This document shows, in pieces, positions 29,885 through 40,780 of a stretch of DNA of 64,000 bases (the stretch's first letter is position 1; every line of letters begins with the position of its first letter). The notes under the pieces are model-generated. The model made no database searches. It had not been told where the DNA came from and saw only the letters and a program-made list of their open reading frames with translations. The stretch lies in the NCBI GenBank assembly GCA_030220185.1, contig JASPKZ010003433.1:1-64000 (forward strand), in the 5' to 3' direction. Made by a program: the position numbers and the translations under genes. The DNA is from Diploptera punctata. Its lineage: Eukaryota; Arthropoda; Insecta; Blattodea; Blaberidae.

Positions 29885-29995
29885 TGATCTTATCGGTGCT
29901 TGGATGGTGTAATTGGAATCATACTGATGTACAGAATCAGAGATCTAGGGTTCAAGTTCTGATTTGAGCGTTAATTTCTCTTTCTTAAATTAAAT
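29885..29995 (+). repeat. tRNA-like relic
   Basis: GGTGTAATTGGAATCATACTG and AGGGTTCAAGTTCTG resemble the core at 8692-8761, followed by TAATTTCTCTTTCTTAAA. A related relic lies inverted at 41760-41830. Confidence 0.5.
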
Positions 29996-30251
29996 TTCAT
30001 AATTGTATCTGCACTTAATGTGTCCTCCCATTGTTCTCTCAGTTATCCCACTATCCTCTTTCCTCCAAAGGGCTACTGTAAGATTTTTCTTGCTCCTCAC
30101 TGTGCATTCATTCTTATCATGGGAGTAGACAACTAGAGTCTTTTAAATCTAATAACATCTGAGTTTAAGGTTTTGTATATACTTTTCTCAGTTCTTCATT
30201 TCTTCAGTTTCCCTGAACATTAATTGGGCCAAATATCTTCCTAATAAGAGA
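29996..30251. other. no recognised feature
   Basis: Unassigned. Confidence 0.35.
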
Positions 30252-30624
30252 ACTGTCAACCATTGCATGCCATAACTACATTGAAATTTCTTTCAGAGAA
30301 GCATGTGATATAACAAGGCTGTGTCCAAAAAAAATTCTGTAGTTTTTAACTGAAAGGCACTAAAATCCAGCTCCAAATCTCTCATTTGAACTATAGCAAA
30401 GTATTACAACTCCTGACTTGGTGAAATGGATAACCCTGAAAACCTGTCCACACACTGTTCCACTTTACTCAGGCACAATTGGTTACTATTGCTGAATTCT
30501 GGCTTAAATTTCTATGCCTTGCAGTTAAAAATGGCAAATATTTTTTTGGACACGGCCTTGGTACATCACAGAGCTTCTCTAGGAGAAATTTCATGGTAAA
30601 TTTCAGCAAGCAATGGTTGACAGT
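30252..30624. mobile_element. MITE family M, short copy
   Basis: ACTGTCAACCATTGCATGCC and GCAATGGTTGACAGT termini; the middle differs from the other two copies and is partly inverted. Confidence 0.7.
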
Positions 30625-30770
30625 TTCCTTTTAAACTTCTCCTATCAAATTTCTCTTCATTAATTAGGATTTTGGGAAACATTTAATGTTGTATGGATTT
30701 ATGAAATACTTTTGGGATTGTCAACTTCTTGATTATTTCTTTGATTACTTTCTTGAAGTTATAAAAGTAA

Positions 30771-30964
30771 TTAATATTTAATTTTAGGAAGTGATATTTT
30801 GAGGTTATTTTAATTATATTATTTTTAGTCTGATCATCTTACCTCAATATTAATGTTGATTTGTTCTGGACAAGCTGACGATAAAACAGAATTGTTTTGA
30901 AACATGTTCAAGAACAAATCAACATTAATGTTGAGGTAAGATGATCAGACTAAAAATAATATAA
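30771..30964. mobile_element. 194-bp PLE mini-palindrome, TSD TTATAAAAGTAA
   Basis: Perfect 12-bp duplication at 30759-30770 and 30965-30976. It contains only the end block (GGAAGTGATATTTTGAGGTTA), one inverted arm pair (ATTATTTTTAGTCTGATCAT) and a single hammerhead: a minimal version of 9563-10383. It lies 130 bp upstream of lola exon 3, within the region where the branch point and enhancers would be expected. Confidence 0.85.
30866..30912 (+). ncRNA. hammerhead ribozyme motif
   Basis: CTGACGA at 30875-30881, stem II AAAACA/TGTTTT, GAAA at 30899-30902, stem III ACATGT then T. Stem I is weak. Confidence 0.7.
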
Positions 30965-31094
30965 TTATAAAAGTAAGATTATTTTTATTTTTAATTAAAT
31001 ATTGTAAATTATATAATTATAGTTATTTACTTGTAGTATATGATTTTAAGTTTTATAACTGAATAAATGGTTTTGCACTTGTATGCACCAACAG

Positions 31095-31375
31095 GTAATT
31101 TGGAAATGTTGTGGACATCTCTGACATCCAGCTCACAATCACAGTTTAGTGTTCAAGAGTGGAACTCACCAACTTCAGAAAATAGTGACATTGTGCTCAT
31201 ACATCCATGTCCTCACTGTACCAAGAGATATAAGTTCCGCACTTCATTGTATCGCCATCTCAAGTTTGAATGTGGTAAAGAGCCTACATTTCGATGCCCT
31301 CATTGTGCATATATGACGAAACAAAAAGCTCCAATGCAACGTCATATACGTAATACTCATGGAATACCTTGTTAA
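31095..31375 (+). CDS. lola: lola alternative 3'-terminal exon 3 (zinc-finger pair)
   Basis: Alternative terminal exon of Lola. The acceptor is placed at CCAACAG (ending 31094), which keeps the shared phase; the pyrimidine tract is weak, so this boundary is the least certain of the eight. The linker (NLEMLWTSLTSSSQSQFSVQ onward, about 35 residues) leads to finger 1, CPHC-x12-H-x4-C (C2HC), linker ECGKEPTFR, and finger 2, CPHC-x12-H-x4-H (C2H2), then GIPC and a stop at 31373-31375. AATAAA at 31460-31465 lies 85 bp downstream and would serve as polyadenylation signal. A hammerhead mini-element lies 130 bp upstream. Isoform class unassigned. Confidence 0.88.
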
Positions 31376-31459
31376 ATAGCACTGTATATGTAACAAGGGA
31401 GAAAGAATTAAGAAATGACTGAAAACATCAAAATGTGATATTTCATTTTCAAAGCACAA

Positions 31460-31465
31460 AATAAA
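31460..31465 (+). promoter_or_regulatory. probable polyadenylation signal of lola exon 3
   Basis: AATAAA 85 bp after the stop codon, in otherwise unassigned sequence. Confidence 0.5.
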
Positions 31466-31621
31466 GCTCTATCCAAACAAGAGCCAAATATTATATGTAT
31501 AACTTCTTTTTGGGAATTTTTCAGTCTTTGTTTCACTGTGAAAATTCCAACTGTAATTTACTAAAAATTAGTACTGGTATATAAAAGTAATTTGAACTTT
31601 TATATGAAAAATCACCATGAT

Positions 31622-31858
31622 TTAACACTTTGAGTCTGCGATGGTACTAGTACCACGACATTTAAATGACACTGAAGTCGCAGAAAATTAAATCCCTTGG
31701 CATGCCTGTGCCAGCAGATTTACAGGGATGTTTTTCTGAATCAGTAAACACCCCTGTAAATCCGCCTGCACAGGCATGCTGAGGGATTTAATTTTCTCCG
31801 ACTTCAGTGTCATTTAAATGCCGTGGTACTTGTACCACTGCAGGACTCAAAGTGTTAA
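31622..31858. mobile_element. palindromic TTAA-flanked MITE (piggyBac-like)
   Basis: TTAA at both ends, then CACTTTGAGTCTGC and its inverse GCAGGACTCAAAGTG; the inversion continues for about 105 bp to a centre near 31740. TTAA duplication is the hallmark of piggyBac elements. No coding sequence. Confidence 0.75.
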
Positions 31859-32215
31859 GTTTAAATTATTTATACCTCATTTCATATCCAGTCTTGTAGT
31901 TAAACTGGTTTCAAAACCTAGGTGGTTTCATCTTCAATAATATCTCGACCGATTTTATGTTGTTCTTACTCCATCTATTGGTGGACCGATGAACCTCCGA
32001 TTGAAATCAAATTCCTTGGGAATTTCAAAATTCATAAGCTTTGATTTGATTTGGAGGTTCATCAGTCCACCAACAGATGGAGTAAGAAGCAGTTCAAATG
32101 ACATGAATCGGCCAAGATATTACAGAAGATGAAACCACCTAGATTTTGAAACCAGTTTAATTAGAAGACTGGATATGAGGTGAGGTATAAAGAATTTTAA
32201 TTTAAATCTCATGTA
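31859..32215. mobile_element. PLE palindrome directly beside the TTAA MITE
   Basis: Arms with TATACCTCATTTCATATCC and GGATATGAGGTGAGGTATA meet near 32037. GIY-YIG tail blocks occur in both (MNFEIPKEFDF-like on the minus strand). The right-arm hammerhead has CAGAAGA instead of CTGAAGA but keeps GAAACCAGTTTAATTAG; the left arm has lost the first segment. Confidence 0.7.
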
Positions 32216-32837
32216 AAAGTAAGATAATTTGTGGCATGATAACTCTGGAGAGAGACGACCAACTTGAAAAGGTTGCTATCAGTGGCTGACAGATGACAGT
32301 ACAAAGAATCTCATAGCATGACACAATTCCTCAGCCTTAATTTCAGTTTTTTAACTGAATTTTGCAACTTTATATATATGAAGTAGCCATTCAGTTTTCC
32401 TTATGAGGCTTAGTGACTAAAAAGGGGGAAAAAAAAATCTTTGTTAATATTGTAGTATTCCATAAGAATTAAAAAATCAATTCCATTTATACGAATTATG
32501 GAAACTAAAATTGATAGGCTCAAAACACCTTCATGTATAGAAAATGTTTCAGCTCTTATGACCATAGACACATTTCTATGTATATCTAAAAATTCCCGTA
32601 AGATGGCAGTCAAATATGCTAAATAAAAATTAAAAGGGATACAAGTCAATATATTTCTATACAACTTCCTTAAGAACAAAAACTTTGTGAAAACATGATG
32701 GAATAACCAACAGAAGAGAGAGAGGAGGTGAGATTGGAATGTTGGAAGAAAAATGTTGGTTATATGGATATCAGTAGGAAAGACTTTATCCCTATATTAC
32801 TGCCATATATGCAGCTAATATTTGACTGCTAGATTTT
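32216..32837. other. no recognised feature
   Basis: Unassigned; the minus-strand frame at 32410-32679 shows no domain. Confidence 0.35.
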
Positions 32838-33930
32838 TTATAGGGATTCTAGTTTTCTTTTCTGAATTGTCTTATAAAGTCTTACATTTTCGGAATACTC
32901 TCCATGGAGATACTTGGAGATGGTTAATGGACTTTGAAGAACCGAAGGTAGAAAAACTTTAATAAAGTTATAAAATAGCCATCAGAAAAGAGAAAGGATA
33001 TTACCATATTTATTTTTTAAGGGCACCTGCTACTAATTTCCTTGCAATTTGGTTTAAAATTATGCAACATAGAAAAATAATTTTTTCAGTATTCATAAGT
33101 TATGTGTATGAAAATTGTCACTAATTAAACAAGTCTTCCTGAACATAATGGCACTTTGGTTAACATTTTAGACATATTTCTTCATGAGTAATTTAAAATA
33201 CAAAAAAGAATGAAAATAAAAAAATCCAACTTCTTAAAAGTATTGTCTTGGTACATTTTTTTCAAATACTACTTATCCAATTGTTTCCAAAATTTAGTAT
33301 GTTATTGTCCATAGTTTATTTGATAATAATAAGGTTTGCTTGTGTTCAGTTATGGATTGTGATTTATTTTTAAAAAAATTAAAAAACCAAATTTTTTTTT
33401 ATTACAAATTTAGCATACTTTTTTTGTTTTAATTTCAAACACTATCAGTTGTACAAAAATACATTTACCTTATAATATATTATAGAGCTCTTTAATCATC
33501 ATATCCATGCCAAAAATTATTCTCCTATCTTTCATAGTTTCAGAGAGAAGTGTACCAAAATATGAAAAAAATATAAGTTATGGAAAAATGTAAAAAAAAA
33601 AAATGCACATTAGGAGAACACAGAGACACCATTTAAAAAAAAACAATTTTTATGGGTTTAAATGTCCAAAATCGACAAAATAATATTACAGTCAATAAAA
33701 CAGACATTCCTGAATTTTTTGAACCAAAAAAGAAAAAATCAATTTTTTTTACTCAAATAAGTACTGAGTGCCCTTAAGGGGATTTCTTTCTTCTTTCTGG
33801 TAGTTGTCTTATGAAGTCTTACATTTTGAAAAACACTCTCCTTGGAAACATTTGAAGATAGATTAATGGTCTTTGAAGAACCAAAGTAGAAAATCTTATA
33901 ATAAAGTTCATAAAATAACCATTAGACAGA
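32838..33930. repeat. diverged direct repeat of about 150 bp flanking a TTAA element
   Basis: 32838-32990 and 33779-33930 align along their length (shared GTCTTACATTTT, ATGGACTTTGAAGAACC-like blocks, AAAATAGCCAT/AAAATAACCAT), in the same orientation. The TTAA element 33017-33777 lies between them. This could be an old duplication or the long terminal repeats of an unknown element. Confidence 0.5.
33017..33777. mobile_element. AT-rich TTAA-flanked element with GGGCAC ends
   Basis: TTAA|GGGCACCTGCTACT at the left and AGTACTGAGTGCCC|TTAA at the right form inverted ends of about 14 bp with mismatches. The 750-bp interior is very AT-rich with no open frame. The superfamily is inferred only from the TTAA. 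Confidence 0.6.
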
Positions 33931-34118
33931 AAATAAAGAGGCCTGTTCAATATTACAATATTGAACTAGTTTGGAATGTGTGCAATGAAGCAAGAAATAT
34001 GTTATACAGTTAAGTGAAGAGTAATGAGTGAGTATTGGGTCCCAGTGGTTTAGTGGAGGGGTCATTAGATATTATTTGGGTACCAGTATTTGTAAATAGA
34101 AGAACAAGAATGGCATGC

Positions 34119-34794
34119 TTAACATATTCAGTACTGTAAACCAGTTAAGGCATTTAAAGAGACTATCGTGTATGTGGCCGTCGGTCAGTTATCGTTTTAG
34201 AGCGGGCGCGAACAAACCGCTTTTATATTTGGCGCCTAAATATTGTGTTGGCTTAGTATGTCTTGGAGATCATAGATGGCATGTAAATGTACATTTTCTA
34301 TTCCCATTTGACACATTTAACCTTGGTGAATCCCCTTTTATTTTTAAAACAACACCACATGGAATTCGTTCACCCAAACTTGACTCCAGGCTCCAATCAC
34401 ATCGTATATGTTTCTCGTTATCGTGCTGTTTTTTGTGCGTGAGTGAAACCATGGCGAATGAAAAATATCTCACTGAAGAAGAATTAGTGAATATTTTGTA
34501 TAATGATGATTCAGGTGATGAACTGATTCCTGAATTAGAAGATTCACAAAGTGAAAGTGAAGATGAACTTCCACTTCCTAAAATTGATACGCTGATACCA
34601 TGTGATGTCAATCACCCAAGTTATTTCACCATCAAATCCTACTAGGATATCTCCTTTAGGTATGTACAAAATTTGAATTTTCTAGGACTAATGGTCCATT
34701 TTCTGAAGTGCCACGAAAAGGGTAGCTGGGGTATTTAAATGGCTGGCCTGTGGGTTTAAATGCCCTGCTCAGTGCCTGGTACTGAATGTGTTAA
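34119..34794 (+). mobile_element. piggyBac-like nonautonomous element
   Basis: TTAA at 34119-34122 and 34791-34794 with inverted ends TTAACATATTCAGTACTG and TTAACACATTCAGTACC. The interior keeps a promoter-proximal part and the first codons of a transposase; the catalytic domain is absent. Confidence 0.8.
34451..34645 (+). pseudogene. N-terminal fragment of a piggyBac-type transposase
   Basis: From the ATG at 34451 it reads MANEKYLTEEELVNILYNDD followed by an acidic, Ser-rich stretch (ELIPELEDSQSESEDELP), ending after about 64 codons. The LTEEE..., acidic low-complexity pattern is that of piggyBac transposase N-termini; the DDD catalytic core and the C-terminal zinc-binding region are deleted. 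An ATG at 34115 in the same frame would extend it through the element's 5' end, which is unlikely to be coding. Confidence 0.6.
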
Positions 34795-36689
34795 AAGAGA
34801 CATACTTGGCTCATAACATCTTAAGTCATAGTTTGTTGTCCCTTGATCTAGTGATTTTATCCTTGCTCAGTATTCAAGCATAGAAAGCACTACCAATAAT
34901 TTCATTATACCATCACTGGGCAGGAATTGGGCATTTGCCTAGACTTATTGAAGGATTATGCAGCTAGACTACTTGACATTTGTTTCAAGGCCGCCCTCCT
35001 ATATCCTCCACAGCGAATGAGATGGTTAACTTGCTGAGTACAGTGAATGTTTGGTAGTTTCTGGGATGCTGCATCGTGTACAATAACCTCAAGGCTGAAA
35101 TAAGAGGCATGTAAACAAAATTTGTAATAGTCCCAGTTTTGATTTGCGACACAAATATACAATGCTTTAGTTGGGGAAAAATATTTCGGTGACTCCCTTT
35201 TATAGGAGTTTTCTTAATGAAGGGCACTGTACATCAGTAGATGAGAGAACAGTAATTTTAAAGACATTTCAACAAAAAAAATTATATGTACAGATGGTTC
35301 TGGAAATGTTGTTATAGTAAATTATAAGGAAGTAGACTTTAAAAATTTGTCCCAAATATTTGAGGGACATCATCTTCCCCCCAGCTAAAGCACTGCAAAT
35401 ACCTTTAGTTGTTAGAGAATCATTAAATAAAGTACCATCTATTATCTCCATGAGACAATTGAATTGATATTATCATCTATATATTGTATTATGCTTTAGA
35501 ACAACGATATAATCTGTGATTCTATTTATTTATTTATTTATTATTTATTTAGCATGTTTTCTCAATGTCTACTGGTGCCCAGTTCTTCATTGTGATCCTG
35601 TTGCTCCATTCAGGAGCATAGAGCTTCCCATCAGATATGATTACTGGTAAAAGCTTTTTAAAATTTGGATATTCCAGAATTCCACTCTTGTAAACTTTTT
35701 ACAGCAAAAGTTACCTTCAAATTACCTGTCTGACTCAGTCTCTTTACATTAGATTACTATATCTTAATATAAGGTGATTGTCCCATCGCTTCCAAGTATA
35801 TTTGGATCTACCACCTTAAGGCCTGAGAACCTGCCCCTCTACTTCGATGGCGTGTGGATATCCACAAGTATTTCACTTTGTGTAAAACAGTGTCTATGGT
35901 TATTCTGTCAGTACTCGATCACCATCCTCGTTGATAAAAAACAAGGCCCACCACAAGAAGATGAGGTTGGTATTTGGGTAGAGACGCTATGCATACTTTA
36001 TCACCCCTTGGGCCTCATGCCCAATTAATCTACTGCCTATTTTCCTCAAGGCACTTAAAAAACTATCAGTCTACATTATTTTTGGCTGCCCTCTTCTTTT
36101 TCCACCAGGTGGCACCCGTTTTACCTTCTATTTACATTTAAATTAGCTATAATTATTTATAATATTTATATAACTTATAAATATATTTTTCAATAAAATA
36201 TTGCTATTTAAATCTATATTATATGAGTTGGCTACTTATTATATAATACATTTATGTAATTATTCAGGTTTTTTATGTTGAGAGAAATTATTTAGGTTTC
36301 ATGGTGCAAGTCACAACTGGAATTTCAAATCACTTGATCACAGCCCAGAAGCCTGGAAGAGTTTCTCTCAGCAAATAACAAATTGTCATGTTTTTCATAG
36401 ATATATTAAAAATAAATAGTTTCTGTATTATATATTTAAAACTTATTTTCTAATTATGACAATTTTTTGTAATTAAAATATGATTATAATTCATTATAAT
36501 TTAACATATATTTTATTTCCTCTCTCCTATCCTCTTCTCAAAGAAGTTCAAAGTCATTGTGGCTACACAATATTTTAAAACTAAAATGGTTTCTCGGTTT
36601 ACTGGAAATCATTGCATTTCAATGCTTCTATTATCACATCGTTAGTAGGGGAAGAATTTTATGTGCTAAAAATTAAAAATTAAAAATGC
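34795..36689. other. no recognised feature; (TTTA)n at 35525-35552
   Basis: I could not assign this 1.9-kb stretch. The region 35560-36050 is slightly less AT-rich and could be an unknown repeat; its open frame (35774-36028) has no domain that I recognise. Confidence 0.35.
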
Positions 36690-36935
36690 AGTTTGAAGAG
36701 GAATTCCTTCAAAAGAACACCAGATGGCAGTCTAGATAATTACCAGCAAAAAGGAAAAAATTGACAGTTGTGAAAACAGCTGATGATGACGACAACGTGT
36801 CGCCGATACTGCAGTGCTGTGTTTAAAAAAACATAGAAGTATGAGGTAAGGAGGAATCACGATTCATTTAATTATTATTAATTGAACCTCATAATGTTAA
36901 AAATTCCCAAATTTAATATATAAAAGGGAATGATA
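36690..36935 (+). mobile_element. single-arm PLE end, GCCGATACTGCAGTGC subfamily
   Basis: One + strand arm as in 17945-18345: CTGATGA, stem II CGACA/TGTCG, then GATAC in place of GAAAC, ATGAGGTAAG and the end block GAACCTCATAATGTT. The left arm is absent. Confidence 0.65.
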
Positions 36936-37329
36936 ACTCTTCTTTAAAAACAAAAATAGTGGTTTAGGTTGTCTCAGTCACTTTCTCCCTAGTGGTATCC
37001 ATTCTAAGATATTCTCTTTACTTTTATGTATGGTTTTCTCCATAATATAGAGTTTAAATGTCTTGTTATGTCCCTGCTTTATTTATTCTATATGTAATTT
37101 TCTCAAGATTAAGGCCTTCTTTGTTAAATATAATTCCTAAATATTTACATATTCCACACCTTTATTCCTTTCAGTGCCAGGGTCTTCGATCATTGACTGA
37201 CTTTTTAATTCTGCCATACAAGGAGGCTAGCCTACTAAAGCACATTAATTATCATCCTTGATCTTGTATTTTCTGCAGATAATACTAGATCAAGGACAGC
37301 AATTCTTATGTTGCCAACTATGTCTTAGT

Positions 37330-37830
37330 TGGCTGCGGTGGACTAGTGGTTATGCTCCTTGCCTCTGGTCCATAGGATCGCAGGTTCAAACCCAGCTGGG
37401 GTCGATGGATTTTTTTTTCAGGATGGAAACATCCAAGGATCAAGTCCTCTGGGAGGGACTTTAAGCTGTGGGAACCGAGTCTGAAGATTTTCAGGCCCCT
37501 AAAAGATCCTTAAGCCTGAATAAAATGCCTCTAAGCAAAATTTATCGATTTCAACATCCTAGTAATACTTTACAGTAATATAACGTACGGTTAAAAACTA
37601 TAAAATAGTTACCTTGTAGGTCCGTCTCCTCAACTTAAGTTATTTTAAAACTCTGTAGTAATACTTTAGTTGCCTGCTAGATATCTCATTGAGTTAGTAT
37701 GTTGACTGAATGCCATTCATGACATCTATGAACAAATAAAGTAACTAAATTAACTAGGTCTAGTAACTCTTAACAAAGGAGAGGCTATGGCCCAACATTG
37801 GGCTTCACCATTATAGATAGATAGATAGTT
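37330..37830 (+). repeat. SINE B with a nested 83-bp insertion
   Basis: Head GGCTGCGGTGGACTAGTGG, body through TCTAGTAACTCTTAACAAAG and CCCAACATTGGGC. The copy is split by 37573-37655. A (TAGA) run follows at 37813. Confidence 0.75.
37573..37655. mobile_element. 83-bp minimal element, TSD TAGTAATACTTTA
   Basis: Perfect 13-bp duplication at 37560-37572 and 37656-37668 inside SINE B. Content: AAAACTATAAAATAGTTACC and CGTCTCCTCAACTTAAG, the ends of the GTTGAGGA subfamily (compare 11749-11856). No ribozyme core. Confidence 0.8.
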
Positions 37831-38039
37831 GGCTTGCCAGCTTGAAGGAGAGAATAAAAAATCATCTACAGAAAATACAAGATCAAAGACAATAATTTAA
37901 TGCTTTAGTTAACTAACCTGCTTGTAGGAGTGAATTAAAAACTGTAACAATGATCATGGACGCAGGCACTGAAAGGGTTAATTTATTAATTTTCTAATAA
38001 TTATCATTACATAAATTGGATTACATCATATATATTACA

Positions 38040-38345
38040 TTGTAGATTTTCGCGAATATAAGTATGATTAAGAAAGTTTTCTGCATCATGGATTCAAGGT
38101 CGGCCTCTGGCCGCTGATTCTGATGTTTCGGCATGATCCCACATGCCATTATCAAGGAATGGTAGGTTCAAGTCACTGATTAGGTCTTATATAATCAAAC
38201 ATGTTGAGTTTTCACTGTGGTCCGTTTGAGAAGCCGTACACCCATCCAAGGTTTAGGTCTTATTCTACCCAAGGCAAGTCTTTCACCGCAATCATAGTAT
38301 TTTCATGCTATGCTTTGCAGCTTTACTAGGGAATTATAAGTGTGG
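38040..38345. repeat. unassigned repeat-like segment
   Basis: GGTCGGCCTCTGGCCGCTGATTC and GATCCCACATGCC segments look repeat-derived and are GC-richer than the flanks, but no second copy exists in the window. Followed by (CA)n(TA)n at 38366-38392. Confidence 0.35.
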
Positions 38346-38697
38346 TAGCTTCACGTTGCTTTCCACACACACACACACATATATATATATATTCCTTTAT
38401 CTGCTTAATTATTTTATCATAATTTATTATTAATTTAAACACAAACATTTATAAGCGGAGCTTCTTCCGTGAGGAGTTGGAGTTAATTTGCAGCAAACTG
38501 ATAAATAAATAAAAATATGTAAAATAAGGTAATTGTTTTTTCATTTCCTGAGAATCTCATGTAATGATTTTTAATGAGAAATATTTTCTTTTTTAATTTT
38601 ATTCATTTCAAAAACTACATTCTGCAACATATTTTCTGTTTTTGTATCATAAAATCAATTATATTGTATTGATAAATGAACTCTTACTTTATTTCAG

Positions 38698-39011
38698 ATA
38701 TGGTTTCCATAATGAATGATGTTGATCTGTGGAATCCTTCTGAAACATCTTGGACTTCAAATGTAGGGAATGTTAATTCACCCGATGTTTTTCAAGAATT
38801 GATTAGTCAAGTAGCAAATTTAAAAACATATAAATGTCATCAGTGTAATAAGAACTATCGCATTAAGTCCTCACTTAGAAGACATCTTGCCATGGAATGC
38901 GGAAAAGAACCACAATTTAGCTGTCCACATTGCAGTCGCAAAATAAAACACAAACATGACTTATTGGTGCATATCAAGTTCCACTGCCCAGTTTTAAGGA
39001 AAAGACTTTAA
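38698..39011 (+). CDS. lola: lola alternative 3'-terminal exon 4 (zinc-finger pair)
   Basis: Alternative terminal exon of Lola. Acceptor TTACTTTATTTCAG ends at 38697; the exon again starts with the last two bases of a codon. Linker of about 42 residues (MVSIMNDVDLWNPSETSW...), then finger 1, CHQC-x12-H-x4-C (C2HC), linker ECGKEPQFS, and finger 2, CPHC-x12-H-x3-H (HIKFH), one residue shorter than in exons 1-3, followed by a basic tail CPVLRKRL and a stop at 39009-39011. It carries ECGKEP like exons 1-3 but KHKHDL in finger 2 like exons 5-6, so it looks intermediate between the two classes. The ATG at 38676 is intronic. Confidence 0.9.
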
Positions 39012-39284
39012 GTAATGAGTGTGCGTAATCTCATTAGAGATGAAAAACTATAAAAATGAGGTTTATTTAATGAGTGAGACCATGTAATATTAGTAGTAGT
39101 AATAGCAGGAGTAGTATAGTTTAATTAACAGATCTTCAGACTTCACACGTTTCTGCATTTGAGAATTGTTAATCTGTGTTGCCATAGCAACACATTCTAC
39201 CTTGTCAACAGCCAATCACTATGTTATTACCCCTTACTTTCGTGTCCTCAAACTTTCATGCAAAATATTTTGAAATTATTGATA

Positions 39285-39665
39285 ATAGGAAGTAACATTA
39301 AGACATTCTTAATAAATAAGGTGAATCTGGTACATGTTACCTCATAAAATTTGTATTTCATTTGACATGTCTTGATATGCTGTCCATATCATCATCAGCT
39401 TGCCCAGACTTTTGAATTTTATATTGTCGACTCCCACTCCATCTTTTGTTGACAAAAGAACTTGTAAATCATATCTTTTTTTCTGGGAATATCAAAATTC
39501 ATGATCATGTTTTTATTTTTCTGGATGTAGATGTTCTCCCTTACAGTGAGCTCTTTAGTATTTTCTGTTTTAATTTAGTGTTTCCATTGATTTTATGTTT
39601 TTCTGACCAGATGTGGGCAGCTACTGTAGATTTTTCTATTTCTCCATTTTGTTTACATTCCTAAT
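39285..39665 (-). mobile_element. single-arm PLE 3' end
   Basis: Minus strand: KMEKSTVAAHIWSEKHK, SRKIKT..., then CTGATGATGATATG with stem GATATG/CATATC, a damaged GAAA (AGACATGTC) and end CATGTTACCTCATAAAA inverted. The end block with GGAAGTAACATTAAGACA is at the left. Ends 270 bp after lola exon 4. Confidence 0.65.
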
Positions 39666-40244
39666 GTGTTCTTTTGTTGTAATAGATCATTAGATGTATT
39701 AATAATATTAAATCATTAATAAATCTTATTATTTTCAATGTTCAAAAAATATATTTAAGCTAAAGTATAATTAGGAAAATCAATATCAATATCTTCAGAG
39801 TAATTGCCATTTTTATATTAATAAGAAGCCTAACCTTTGAGAAAAATATTCAGTTTGAAAAAAAAGTAAATAAACCCTTTAATTTTTTAATTACTGTCCA
39901 AGAAAATGAATGCTAATTTTCAATGAATTGTGTTACCAAAGGGGCAGATCATTAGGGAATTTCATTATATTTCCCTCAAGTAATTAATTATTTGGTTTAT
40001 AACTGGACTTGATATTTAGTTTTAAATCTGGTATAAGTTTTTTTTATGGAAAATGTATATGTTTAAATGCAGCATTTAACCATTTTTTAAAATTAATATG
40101 CTAACTCATTATAATTACTTAACCATTTATTCATAATAATATTGTAATAGCCAATTAAATTTAATAACATTTTCTAGTCTGCTAATTAGCTTACTTATTG
40201 TCAGTTAAATGAATAAGAAAAAGTATTTTTTGTTAGTAATTAAC
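39666..40244. other. no recognised feature
   Basis: Very AT-rich, unassigned. Confidence 0.35.
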
Positions 40245-40295
40245 ATAGTTGTAATTAATTAAATAAAAATAAAACATAGTTTTATTTGATTTTCA

Positions 40296-40633
40296 GCCGT
40301 AGCCGAGCGGTTAAGGTAGGAAGCCTTGGCGCAGAGCTACGGGACTTGCGCTGGTTCAAGTCTCCATGGGGGAAGAAATTTTCTCATGGTATTTCGGCCA
40401 GTATGGGACCGGTGCCCACCCAGCATCGTGAGGCAATTGGGTAGCTACAATAAGTAGCGGCTCCAGGTTGAGGAACCAGCTATAACGGCTGGGGGACTCG
40501 ACATGCTAACCACATGTCACCCCTACACTGGCTGTTGATCATCTACCTCTGTGATTGACACATGCGGATGTGAAGGGCCAGCAGCCGGCTGGTAAAAGGG
40601 CAACCGCTGAAAAGTGGAAAGACCCTCAATCGG
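40296..40633 (+). repeat. SINE C nested in palindrome arm, no TSD seen
   Basis: Begins GCCGTAGCCGAGCGG, lacking the first 12 bases of the full element, and ends CCCTCAATCGG. The right arm shows that the pre-insertion site was GATTTTCATATTTATT; no target duplication is present. Confidence 0.8.
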
Positions 40634-40642
40634 ATATTTATT

Positions 40643-40697
40643 ATATAATTCAGTGACAGCTGTTTCGGTACACTGTACCTTCTTCAGACATGTTAAC
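40643..40697 (-). ncRNA. hammerhead ribozyme motif, left arm
   Basis: Minus strand CTGAAGA (40688-40682), stem II GGTAC/GTACC, GAAA (40666-40663), stem III self-complementary ACAGCTGT, then C. Confidence 0.75.
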
Positions 40698-40727
40698 AAA
40701 TTATGAATTGTGTTCCAACTAATTTGT

Positions 40728-40780
40728 TAACATGTCTGAAGAAGGTACAGTGTACCGAAACAGCTGTCACTGAATTATAT
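40728..40780 (+). ncRNA. hammerhead ribozyme motif, right arm
   Basis: CTGAAGA at 40737-40743, stem II GGTAC/GTACC with a 4-base loop, GAAA at 40758-40761, ACAGCTGT then C. Mirror of the left motif; stem I only two to three pairs. Confidence 0.75.

Noticed and set aside
34270..34611. Minus-strand Ser-rich frame
   Set aside because: Antisense of the acidic region of the piggyBac transposase start.
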